Below, one piece after another: positions 1-10,962 of a DNA stretch of 64,000 nt. Below the pieces are notes generated by a model. The model was not told the DNA's origin, did no database searches, and saw only the letters and a list, made by a program, of their open reading frames with translations. Both the position numbers and the translations under genes were made by a program. Origin of the DNA: Diphasiastrum complanatum (lineage: Eukaryota; Streptophyta; Lycopodiopsida; Lycopodiales; Lycopodiaceae); contig CM055105.1 in assembly GCA_029204225.1 (NCBI GenBank), positions 16,875,353-16,939,352 on the forward strand. The letters are read 5' to 3'. Within the stretch, counting starts at the first letter, position 1. The number at the start of each line of letters is the position of its first letter.

Positions 1-765
1 CAGGTCATCTCCGGAACTAAGCTTGTCACCTTCATGTAAGCTTTTGTTGACTTACATGAAGTACTGGGTGAGCCGACAGTAACATGTAGACACTTTGTAG
101 TAATTTCTGGTATGCATTACTTTTGAATGCTTCACGATTCGTAGGTAAAGCCAATCACCTGCCTTGAATTCACGAAACGATCTTTTTAGATTAGCATAAT
201 GTTTGTCCCTATCTCGGGCACTTTGGAGATTTTCTTGTACTAATTGTAACAATTTGTGCAAGAAATTGGCTATTTTTTGAACTTTGATCTGTTTCATTTC
301 CACTTCGGAATTGACCTAGGTTGAAATTCGCACATAAGCATAAATAGGCTATAATCAATAACTGCTTACTAATATTATAGGCAAACTCAATTAGGGAATG
401 TACTTTTTCCATTGAGATTGCTTCAAGGACGTGTATGCCCTAAGCATCTGTTCCATGGTTCAATTCTCTTTGTCTAGCCATTTGATTTTGGATGGTCAGA
501 AGAACTAAAACCGAGGGACTTTTCTACTTTATGAAATATGGCCGACCAAAAGTGTCCTGTGAACTCTAGATCTCAGTCTCTTGTTATGTCGTTAGGTGAC
601 CTGTATAACCTAAATAGATGGTTCACAAATTCTAAGCTTTATCAAATGCTTTCGCAACTGTCTTGACATAAATAAAGGTAGCCAATATGGTGAGGTGATC
701 AACTATCACCCAAATTACATCATTACCTTTTAGCATCCTTAGAAGATCAACCACAAAGGGCAAAC
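1..765 (-). mobile_element. Ty3/gypsy integrase fragment
   Basis: Decayed minus-strand gypsy piece. Around 580-760 the translation contains a core-like stretch (VIWVIVDHLTILATF) resembling the integrase motif around DAIWVIVDRLTK. Around 430-520 there is a broken version of the HPQSDGQTER motif. At 52-303 a block with SARDRDKHYANLKRS and FKAGDWLYLRI corresponds to the integrase C-terminal region. Stops and frameshifts interrupt it. It belongs to the same broad family as the better preserved copy at 41345-43278, which carries SAQDRVRHFANMKRS. The join near 765 to the LTR of the next element suggests nested insertion or deletion. It continues beyond the left edge. Confidence 0.75.
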
Positions 766-1071
766 CAACCTATTAAGGTTCTTGAGCACCAGAAGGGCAA
801 TTGAAGTGTTCTCCACCCAGCCATGTCCTCCCTTTATATAGAGAGGAGCCCCTGAACCAAGTGTAGGTTGATGGCATGCACTGGTGCCATGTGTTATGAC
901 TACTCTATTGAACTTGGCCCACATGCATGTACTGCATGCGTGTGCCCAAACTCCAGTTCTTGCATGCAAGTACCTTGGGACCTAGGCTTAGGCCCATCAT
1001 GCATGCACATGCTATTAACACTATCATGCCCTCGTTGTTCCTATTCCCAAGAATGTCATGGGCTCGTAACA
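766..1071 (-). repeat. Truncated 3' LTR of gypsy element, rich in CATGCA motifs
   Basis: On the minus strand the LTR starts at 1071 with TGTTACGAGCC right after a polypurine tract. A TATA-like CTATATAAAGG lies near 830-845. The U3 part has many CATGCA/TGCATG hexamers. The far end is cut off at about 765, where integrase sequence of another element begins. Start and general organisation resemble the LTRs at 9639-10112 and 42771-43278. Confidence 0.7.
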
Positions 1072-2960
1072 CTCATTCCCCCTAAGAGAAGTCTTAGTCC
1101 TCTAAGACTAAGTTAGAAAACAATTTTCCAAGGTTACTTACCTTGTCCTAGGTTGAGCTATCAATCGACTCATCTTTCCATTTGACTAGATATTCTTGAT
1201 ACAAAGTATGACAAGTCTAAGTCTCTCTTTTATCAAGAATGGCTTTTAGCTCACGTGGAAGATCTGTAGGTCTATTGGTTCAATTAGAACAACTTCTTTT
1301 ACAAGGTTATCTGATCTAGATAAAGCTTTTCTCAGTCTATTTACATGAAAAACTGGAAAAATCCTACAACCTTGTGGTAATTCTAATTTTTAGCAAATCT
1401 CTCCAACCTTTTGAGTTGTTGTGAATGGACCACAATATCTTGGAGATAATTTGGAACTTAAGATAATCCATAGCTAGGCCTTGGATTTTGTCATGGCAAC
1501 CCATACAATCTGAAAAGTCCATTCACGAACATTCTAGCAAGTTTTGGAGCTTTTAAAGACAGTTGTAGTGGTAGGGAGAAAATGTGTCATCTTGGTCAAC
1601 TGATCTACTATTACCCAAATGGCATCATAATCTTGCTTAGTACGTGGAAACTCTATTATGAATCTATGGAAATGCTTTCCCATTTGTTGGCTGGGATTTC
1701 CAATGGCTGCAATAGACCGCCTGTTTTGAGGCGCTCTGCCTTATCAACTTGACGCTTTTGGCAACTAGTAACATATCGTTGGACGTCCATTCTAATTTTA
1801 GGCCAGAAGAACTGTCGTCTCATAAGCTCATAAAGTCTTCTGAATACCTTGCATCAATTCTGACCATTGGGCTTTTCGGCCTCGAAGGTCAGGTTGATCG
1901 CAAAGATAGTGAATACTTTTATGGTTAGTTAAAATTTCAAGCTGTGCACCATACACATAATGGCGCTAGACTTTAAGGGCACGAATAATGGAGAAGAGCT
2001 CTTTATGAAAAGTACTCTACTTTACGTGAGTGGGTTCTAACTTTTTACTTTCTCTAAATCAATACCGCTCCTACGACAAAGTCACTTGCATCCGTTTCAA
2101 CCATAAACGACTGATTAGGATCAACAACCTTTAGTACTGGTGCTGTAGCAATAATTTGCTTAAGAGTTTCAAAACTCTCTTGTTGCGATTGTTGCCAACT
2201 GAAATCTTTACCCTTCCCCTTTAAGAGATAAGTCTTGGGTATCGCAATTGTTGCGTATCCCTTAACGAACCTCCTATTATATCCAGATAAGCCCAAGAAA
2301 ACTTGGAGATCGATAAGAGTGGCCAATTCAGACTGGCCGCTACTTTAGCTGCATCCATCTTCATGCCGCTCTCAACTTATCAGGAGTATTCCTTAGAGTG
2401 TTAATATCCCTCCATTTAGTAAGGAAGGTTTGCAGGATGTCAGTTTTTCGGTCTTTTTCGTCTCCATTAAAATTGGGGGGTCTTGAGGTCTTTAAACAAG
2501 ACCTGTCTCAATTTTAGGGCTGACCCATTGTTATATCCACTAATTCAGGTTGTGATGGAGGGTGTCTACCCTCAACTCTAGCCTCGACATTAGGTTGACT
2601 CTGGTTAACAACCATAGATTGTATCATATTAGCTAGGTTTTTCATAGCGTTATTCTCTTGATGACGAAACTCCATCATGGAATTTTGTAGCGACACAACC
2701 TTTTGGACTAACTGGATGTGTTCGTCTCGAGAGACATAAGCATGATCCGGATTATCGAAGTCATCTTCTTTGGCAACTTCTTGGGAAAGTTCATCAAAAC
2801 CTCCTTCTCATTATCTTGTCTTGAGATCTGATGACCTGCCTTGGAGAAAGCCTGAGCAGTCGAATCTCGTAAGTCATCAGAGTTAGCCATACTCACACCC
2901 TTCAAAGTTATCAAGACTAATTCTCTTGAGGAGCTGGGAACTGTACCCAACACTTGGATT
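766..2960 (-). mobile_element. Broken Ty3/gypsy chromovirus (gag, RT-RNase H, integrase, chromodomain, partial LTR)
   Basis: Reading down the minus strand: a gag start (MANSDDLRDSTAQ, ATG ending at 2888) and a gag block to about 2400; an RT/RNase H junction at 2054-2326 (FLGLSGYNRRF, then VETDASDFVVGAVL); integrase N-terminal and core pieces at about 1560-1850 (CQKRQVDKAERLK; YDAIWVIVDQLTK); the integrase C-terminus at 1240-1500 ([22 protein letters not shown]); and a chromodomain-like stretch at about 1130-1240 (YLVKWKDESIDSS). A purine-rich tract next to 1072 is followed by LTR sequence. Most of protease and RT is missing, and the frame is broken repeatedly. It is a dead element. Confidence 0.8.
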
Positions 2961-3050
2961 TGATGCTTCAGCCAGGTAGAGACGATTATTTTGGAAAATC
3001 AGCAACAAGGGGAGACTTCCCTGGCTGGAAACCGCTCCTTTTCTGGCCCA

Positions 3051-3326
3051 AGTTATTGTCTCGGCTCATTACATTTGCCACGTCCATTTACATTTATTTT
3101 ACTTTATGGATAAGCAGGCCTTGAGCCCTTTTTTATTCATTATTGAAACTTAGACTTTATGGTTGGCCTTGAGCCTTATTATTCATTATTTGGACCTTTG
3201 GACATATTACTGGAGAGTGGGGGCTTTCTTGGAGGGCGCACTATTATCCCTCCCAGTTGGGCCCTTGCCACTGGAAGCTTTCTTTTTAGATCTTCCTTTA
3301 TTCTATAAGTAGGGAATCTGTGTCTT
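3051..3326 (+). repeat. LTR fragment of the same family as the element at 5107-7259
   Basis: This stretch matches, in plus orientation, the first part of the LTRs found inverted at 5107-5549 and 6817-7259. Shared landmarks include CGGCTCATTACATT, AAGCAGGCCTTG, TGGAGAGTGGGGGC and the putative TATA box TATAAGTAGGGAA. It begins at the same base pattern (AGTTAT) as the complete LTRs and stops matching just past the TATA region. It is a truncated relic, clearly older than the pair at 5107-7259 because it has many substitutions. Confidence 0.8.
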
Positions 3327-3590
3327 CCCAAGAGAGTACTGGAGTGGTTTGAAACAAATGTGAGGCTAGAAACGTTTTTTTTTGCACTCTTTCATTTCAG
3401 CCTACTTGGCATGTGATATGCCCCCAAATCTTACAACCATATGGTTGGATTGGTCATGATTTAAATACGACCCCGGTTTTTGGCCATCTCCAAAGATCAT
3501 TTTTCTGCACAAAATTTCCATACCAAAGAATGAATTCCAACCACTGAGTCGTTTATCCACACAAGAATTCCAATGAGGGTTACCAGAAAT

Positions 3591-4120
3591 CTAAGTTTTT
3601 AAATATTTATATTCATGTGCTACACCAATTTCAGCCCCATCATATAGTAGAAAAGGATCACTTACTTTTTTTGAATGGAAAACTATTGCCTTTGTTTTGC
3701 TCAAATTTACTAAAAGTCTTGAGGATTTACAAAAAGTTGTAAGAGAATTATAGACTCCGTGACGTGTTTGCCAAAAGAACCACATCATCTGCATATAATA
3801 AGAGTTTAATAACATAGTGCAGGAGTTTAAACCCTCTACCCCCTTTCTCTTGAAGGCAATCTTTGACTATACCAATTAGTATAGGGTAAATAGGACAACC
3901 TTGCTTCACACCAATGTTGTTGGAAATTACAGTGCTAAAACCCTTTGGAAAACTTTGTTATCACTTCTTTGTTAAGCTACCCCGTTGCATGTCTTATGTC
4001 TGTAGGAACACTAATCTCCATTTTTCCCATTGTTACGCCTTGGAATGGTGTCAAAAGCCGTCTTGTGGAAGTCTACAAGTAACATTAGAGGTTAAGTTGT
4101 GTCCTTTTTTATACTAAATT
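3591..4120 (-). mobile_element. LINE (RTE-like) reverse transcriptase fragment
   Basis: Minus-strand remnants of a non-LTR reverse transcriptase in several frames. VDFHKTAFDTIPR (about 4050-4090) matches the motif around the first catalytic Asp (VDFRKAFDTVPR type). VKQGCPIYPILIGIV (about 3860-3910) matches the VRQGCPLSPTLF motif. YYMQMMWFFWQTRHG (about 3760-3800) is a degraded YADDVVLLA catalytic motif that has lost its Asp pair. VNLSKTKAIVF follows. The order is right for an RT. It lies in the intron upstream of the DUF212 exon at 4341. Confidence 0.8.
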
Positions 4121-4340
4121 ATCTTGTAAGCTTCAACAACTTCTTATACCTCTATATCATTTTGCATTTCTACCATTGCTTGTTGAGGAGTTTTGCCTCC
4201 GTGGTTCTCTTCCATCATGTTTGTTTATGTGCCTAACATTCACCGAATGATACCTTTGTAGTATTTTATTGTTCATTTTACATTTTCACTTGTGATTTTG
4301 AGATAGCGCTAGCAAATCAAGAGTTTTGTTGCTCTTGCAG

Positions 4341-4497
4341 GTATAAGGAGAAGAGGTGGGATATGAAAAAGCTTGTTTCATCTGGGGGAATGCCATCCTC
4401 TCACTCTGCAACTGTCATGGGTTTGGTAACGGCTGTTGGTTTAAGTGAGGGTACTGGAGGTTCCATCTTTGCAATTGCGTTAGTCCTGGCTAGTATT
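4341..4497 (+). CDS. DUF212 gene, internal exon with PSSHS motif
   Basis: Begins after a polypyrimidine tract and TTGCAG, and ends at a GTAAGC donor. It has one base of a split codon (Trp expected) followed by 52 intact codons, from YKEKRWD through [14 protein letters not shown] to the hydrophobic [10 protein letters not shown]. No stop and no frameshift, in contrast to all surrounding sequence, which argues for selection. Confidence 0.93.
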
Positions 4498-7400
4498 GTA
4501 AGCACTCTATCTGCACATAAGGCCAAGCCCTTCATTTGATGAGAAATTGAGGAGCACAAGATAGATGATTTCGTTGTTGGTGTTTACATTTTGCTTGTTA
4601 GGAGTTTGCAATATGTCAAAGATATAATGTTCTCTTTCAACTGATGTTTGATTGGAACTAATGTCAAAGGACACAGTGGTTAAATGTCAATGTTATTAGC
4701 ATGCTGTAATCAAGCATGGCGAGCAATCTTTTAGACAAAAAAACTTGATCGATATTTCTTCAAATCCATGAATTCACAACATTTAACTCTAAAATTAAAG
4801 AAAAGGTAATGCTCTACTAGAATTGTTGAGGTTGATGTTTTCTTCTTGGCGGCATCTCTTTTAGATAGTTCACATATTCCTCTACCGATTCTTTATTTCC
4901 AGTAGAAAAATTTATTGCTATTAGGACTCCCCTTGAATCCAGCCATAGTTGCAACCAGCAAATGATGGGGACGTCTTTTCCACTTTTAACTGTGTCAAAA
5001 TCAATCAATGTTTTTTTTATGTTAATACCTGAAAATATGGATAGAGTTGTGCTATAAAAATTGAACCAGTTACAAATGCATCTAGTAATTCAGAGTTTAG
5101 AGTAATAGTTACGAATAGAGGCACAGCTGATCTAAAGCTAAGCTATGAAAGCATCACATATGCAAGACTTAAGCTATGAAAGCAGCACATAAGCAAGACT
5201 TAACCCTAGAAAGCAGGAAAGAGAGAGATTAAGGAGACTAAAGAGAGAGATCAATATCATCAACTGAATAACAAATGACACAGTTTCCCTACTTATAGCC
5301 AAGAGGAAGCCCTAAAAGGAAGCTTCTGGTGACTAGGGCCCAACTGGGAGGGAAAATAGTGCGCCCTCCAAGAAGGCCCCCACTCTCCAGTAATATGTCC
5401 AAATGGCCTAATAATGAATAATAAGGCCAAAGGCCAACCATATAGTCTAAGTGTCACTAATGAATAAAAAAGGGCCCAAGGCCTGCTTATGCATAAAGTA
5501 AAGTAAATGTAACTGGACGCGGCGAATGTAATGAGCCGAGTCCATAACTCTCCCTGGCACAAAAGAAAAAGACCCAATTGCCGAAAAGAAACTGGATCAT
5601 GTAGCAGCAAGCCCTGGTGCATCAACAGCTAGAACAACATCTGATGTAGAGGAATCAACAAGTGCAGCAAGAGTACGAGCCTGATCGGCAAGTGATGGTG
5701 TATGATAAAAGACATCAATAGGCTCCCATGTGGCCTCCTCAATAGGACGGCCATCCCACTGGACCAAAAACTGAATCTGCCGGCGGCGTCGACTATGGTA
5801 TAGACGAACCTGTGATATAGCAGCAGGTAAAAAAATGGAAATAACTCTGGAGCAGTAGGAAACTCAGCATCACAAGCAGCGTCATCCTCAATAGCAGCAC
5901 GTAATAAACTGACATGGAATACATCATAGGCGCGTGTGGAAGCAGGAAGCTGTATGCGATATGTAACTGGACTAAGAACCTCCAAGATGCGATAAGGCCC
6001 AAAATAACGTGGTGCAAGCTTCTCAGTAGAAGCATGGCCCTGGACAAAATGAACCATGAGGCTGTAAAGAATCAATCTGTGACTGCATAGTAGCAAAGCC
6101 GGTCATAACGGTATCAAAGCGAAGAACGAGGCTAGAAAGGGTCTCATCCATGCGACGAAACTGTTTGGATAAGGTTTCTTGAGTAGTTTCACTCGGGGTA
6201 GGTGAATGTGCCATAATGATAGTGGAAGGAATAGACGAAAACTTGAGAGAGCGGACTCTTGTCGTCACCCCAAATTAGTCTATTAAAACCACTATTATCA
6301 CAACTAAGAAAGGACAACAATCAACAAATAAAAAAAAGTGAAAATGAAGGCTGTAAAAATGCGCTGGACAGCCTGGAGGCAAGTGACAAATTGGAATATC
6401 AAACGAAGTCGGAATTTCGTGAAATTTGGTTGAGGATGGGCGATAGACAGCCTGCAAACAAGGTGTGAAAAATGGCTGCAAACGGAGAAAGAGATGAGGG
6501 AATTGGGCGCTGGAGAGCCTGCAAACAAGCTGGAAATGGGTGATGGAGGGTTGGAACTTGGGCGCCGGAAATAATCTGCCCAAATTTTTTTTTCATTTTT
6601 TTTTTCAGCCGCCAAATTTAGCGGAAGTACTAACTATATGCTAAAGCTCTGCCAAGGAAAATGATGGGAGCTGGTCCTCCTCCAGACTGTGCTGAATGTT
6701 GCTGAAGCAAAGAGACGAAAGCCCTCAGCAAAGAGAGAAAAATTAGCAAGAAAAATGGGCACCCAATCAGAAAATCAGATCTGAAATTCAGCAGTCAGGA
6801 AAGTGCTCTGATACCAAGTTACGAATAGAGCCACAGCTGATCTAAAGCTAAGCTATGAAAGCATCACATAAGCAAGACTTAAGCTATGAAAGCAGCACAT
6901 AAGCAAGACTTAACCCTAGAAAGCAGGAAAGAGAGAGATTAAGGAGACTAAAGAGAGAGATCAATATCATCAGCTGAATAACAAATGACACAGTTTCTCT
7001 ACTTATAGCTAAGAGGAAGCCCTAAAAGGAAGCTTCCGGTGGCTAGGGCCCAACTGGGAGGGAAAATAGTGCGCCCTCCAAGAAGGCCCCCACTCTTCAG
7101 TAATATGTCCAAATGGCCTAATAATGAATAATAAGGCCAAAGGCCAACCATATAGTCTAAGTGTCACTAATGAATATAAAAGGGCCCAAGGCCTGCTTAT
7201 GCATAAAGTAAAGTAAATGTAAATGGACGCGGCGAATGTAATGAGCCGAGTCCATAACTGTAACCTTACAAATACGAGTTGTGTTTCAAACGAGTTGTAG
7301 CAAATGCTTTATGCTACTTCAAGGCTCTAAACTAATTGGATGGCCATTGAGTTAGCTTAGGTTCCCTTTGGCGGCCAAAATAAGGCCTAGGACCCTCTCT

Positions 7401-10400
7401 TTTGAGGGTTTGGGACTTGATTCAAACAAATAAAGAATTTCAAAAGATTTGACACAGGTTTTAGGTGCGGGAGCCTAAATGCAATTTTAACCTGTTCCAA
7501 ACAAGTTGGGTTGCAACTTTGGATCCAACCTATGGTGAGCTCATGCAAGCAATATTAATGATAGACCCCCTGATTGGAGTAATTCCATGCTCACCCCTGT
7601 GCAATGGGAACTACATCCCCTAAACCATAATTGTGGTATCCCATCTCACCCCAACCCACCTCGACATTAGAGATGCCTTGCATAGATATTGGATGATCTC
7701 ACGACACTCACATCATATTGACAAAATAATATTGACCCAATGCCACACCCTCCTAGATGTATAGTTACAGTTGTCTAGCCAACATCTAGTGCACGTGTAG
7801 CTAACTCCCACCTTTGATGTCCATGCAATAGTCGAAAGTTTACTGTTTTTTATGCATTATTATAGCCAACTGTAGCTAATTTAAGTCCTGAACCTTCTCT
7901 AGGATCCGTTGACCTAAAGCTAAACAAGTCTTATGTACTAGAAAACATTATAAACTACTGACATGTTTTAGTGGACCTTATAAGATTTTTAAGAGAATTG
8001 GATTTTTAGCTTATCAGTTAGATCTTTCTGATGGTTCTAGAGTACACTCGGTATTTCATGTGAGCTAGTTGAAACTCAACTTACGTGAAGATGACATCTT
8101 GGCATTCTAAGATAATTTCCTTGAAGATATTTCTCAAAGAATCCCTTTAGAGCCTGAAATTGTATTGGGTACCTATCAAAAGCAATTGAGAAATCGCTTG
8201 GTGACTAAACATTTGGTTCATTGGAAAGGACATTCTATTGATGATGATTCTTGGGAGCAGGCTGATTTGTTAAGTTTCCTCATTTTTCATTCTGATGTGA
8301 AAATTGAAATAAGGGGAAAAGATTGTTATGTCCCTAAGGGTGTATAGTTGGTACTAGGCCTAGCCTATATCATAAGGTAACCTTGGTCCGAAAAAGGTTA
8401 TAATTCCTATTTGGCTAAGGTATTGCCTCGTGCAACAATGGTTTTGGAGGATGTCTATATTGGGTCTTGTAGCTAAGTATGGAGGGGAATGATCTTGAAA
8501 GGAGTATTCTTGTATCCAATGCGAGCTAGTAGGATTAAAAGAATATATCTATATCCTCACCCCTCACTATAGGTCTATTGTATTGACAATCGATAGATCT
8601 TGCTTTCATGCTCTAGCTATTGTAGTATTTTATGATAGACATCAGCCTGGGAGTGTCTGATCACTCGTTAGGCATTGGTTGGTATTCTTGTGTGTAGTTT
8701 CCACTTCAAACGATCTTGGGATCATTAAACGAAATGATGCGAATAATGAACCCAACCATAGAGCATGACATTGTGAATACACTCACCTTCGAGCGGGAGT
8801 TATTCCACGACAACATTCAAGGTCTCTCACCTAGGGCATTCCCATGATGAGAGAGTGTAAAGTGGCTGCATCCCTGAAAAGACAATGATAGCGCCCACGG
8901 ATCTCATTGTAGGCCGAACATCTGAAAAGGAAATGCTCCTCCGATTCAATCTCCCCCAAGGAACACATTTGTTTAATTTTAGAACCTACTAGTCTCCACA
9001 ACAAATACAATCACCCAATAGGAAAACAAACCAAAAAAAAAGGTTCGAACCGTTTCCAGATTCGAACCAGGCTAGCCGATTTGAATCGGTTCAAATCTAC
9101 TAATTTGAATCGGCTGGTAACCTTGTTTGGTATGCCTTTATGCCTCTCTCTCCACCCCCCTCATTGATTGATCTCCAGATTTGGACTGCCTATATGCAAT
9201 ATACTTGGTAGGGACAATTGAGCATTAAGCCAAATTTCTATCGACCATATTTTTTGGAGCTTGATGGATCAGGTTTTCCTATACAAGCACACTACCTTGA
9301 TTATCTCACATTGTTTACAGAGTTTCGGATTTCTTCCCACCAGCTTGCTATTGAGATCGGTCACTACTATGACATTGGTTGGTAGGTTACTAGGTAGCAT
9401 ATACATTCTTGAGCACTGAGCACTGAGCAGTGAGTCAGGGCTCCTGACCTAGGAGTAAGGAGTCGGGACTCAGGAGGAGTATCCAGTTGGCGTATCCTTT
9501 TGAGTACTTGGCCTTGTATTCGAAGATGAGAGCATGGACAACTGAAAAGATAACTCATCCTTGATGACATGCTCTAGTACACTGCACAACAATATTCTCT
9601 AGAAACTGGAGTAGTCCACAATGTTTGGATACTGGAACTGTCATGGCCCTAATGAGGGTTTGGACATAGGGACCGGACCTAACCTGGATAGTAGTTGGGT
9701 TAGGACCATGGGGCCAGGTGACCACCTGCATGCGATATTGGCATGTGTGTTAGTGTACATGCACTGTGCTTTTGCATGGGTCTTAGCTACTATGGGTTAG
9801 GGGTACCTACATGCAATGGACATGCATGGGAGATTGGCATGATCTGTTAGAGTGCTTCCATATGGATTCGGTGCAAGGGCAGGTGGGGTAGGCTCTACGC
9901 TCTATATATACCCTCACTCGTGTCCATGAGGATCATTGAAAGTCTTGCCATTAGGCTATTGGTCTGTGAAGCGCTTCTATTCTATTGTGATTTGCCTATC
10001 TCCTGGATTGCTCAGTATCAGCAGTGATCTAGGATTGGTTGGTTGGATTCATCTACTGCACTTTCCCTTGTTGTTCTTGGAGCTCTACTCAGATTGGGAG
10101 TCTTGGGGGACATTTTATTGGTATTAGAGCAACCAATCGGGTCGTGTGAGCGGCAAAGCGTCAACCAGTTTGTTGTCGAACCGTGTCGTAGACAATCCGG
10201 GTGGTTTCGGTAAATCGGTGGTCTTCCAAGTAGGTGTTTTACCTTTATTTGGATGAATTGGTTTGAATGGTTTTAGGATTGTTAACTCGATTCTGTTTTT
10301 TCCGGTTTTGGCATGAAATGGAAAATTTTCAGTTTACTTTAGTTGCTGGTTTTTTGGTTTCTGGACGAAATCAGTGGTTGCATGCGACTTCAGAATTCTC

Positions 10401-10931
10401 TTGGCTGTGTGCGATTTACTACTTGTGTTTGATGTGTGAATCGGAAAGGCTTATTGAATCTATGCATGGCATGCACAGGCCGTTTTCCTTGCTTTCTCAA
10501 CCATGTCAATAAAGCTTAATGCATGCTGCCCGTTTATTGATGGTACTAAGATACTGAAACCAGAACCTAAGCAATGGAAGTAGAAAAATGATTGCATGCC
10601 AAGTTTGATCCATGCATGCTGTTTTGGAACAGTTTGTGGCTTTTGAAATCTCTATTTAGCATAAAAGCTTTAAGAATGAAGCAAGTAAATGATGAATAGA
10701 AGTATTGAAGCAAAGAAAAGCTCTGAATGGCTGTAAAACAGAGCTTGGTCAGCATTGAGTGCTGTTTGAAGCTTGCTATCTGGATCCCTGAACCTGCAAA
10801 AGAACTTTTGGGGGTAAAGCTAGTATGTTTGCAAGAGGGAAAAAAGCTGTTGGAGGGCGGCTGATGGCTGGGTTTTCCCTGCATGTGAAGTGATGTTTGG
10901 GGCCAGTTTTGAAGTGCTCTCCAGCCTCGCC

Positions 10932-10962
<31 letters not shown>

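Larger units (their letters stand above)
5107..7259 (-). mobile_element. Compact, internally deleted chromovirus (LTR retrotransposon, about 2.15 kb)
   Basis: Two direct repeats of equal length (5107-5549 and 6817-7259, 443 bp each, about ten differences by eye) flank a 1,267-bp interior. A perfect minus-strand primer-binding site TGGTATCAGAGC (6816 to 6805) lies against the right repeat, so the element reads right to left. The interior holds the start of gag joined directly to the integrase C-terminus and chromodomain. Protease, RT, RNase H and the integrase core are gone. It could move only with help from a full relative. The flanking five bases (GTAAT/GTAAC) look like a target-site duplication. 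A third LTR copy lies at 3051-3326. It sits inside the DUF212 intron, opposite to the gene. Confidence 0.93.

Noticed and set aside
4341-4497. Processed pseudogene or captured exon of DUF212
   Set aside because: Canonical splice sites, intact frame and perfect continuation in exons 22 kb away argue for a genuine exon.
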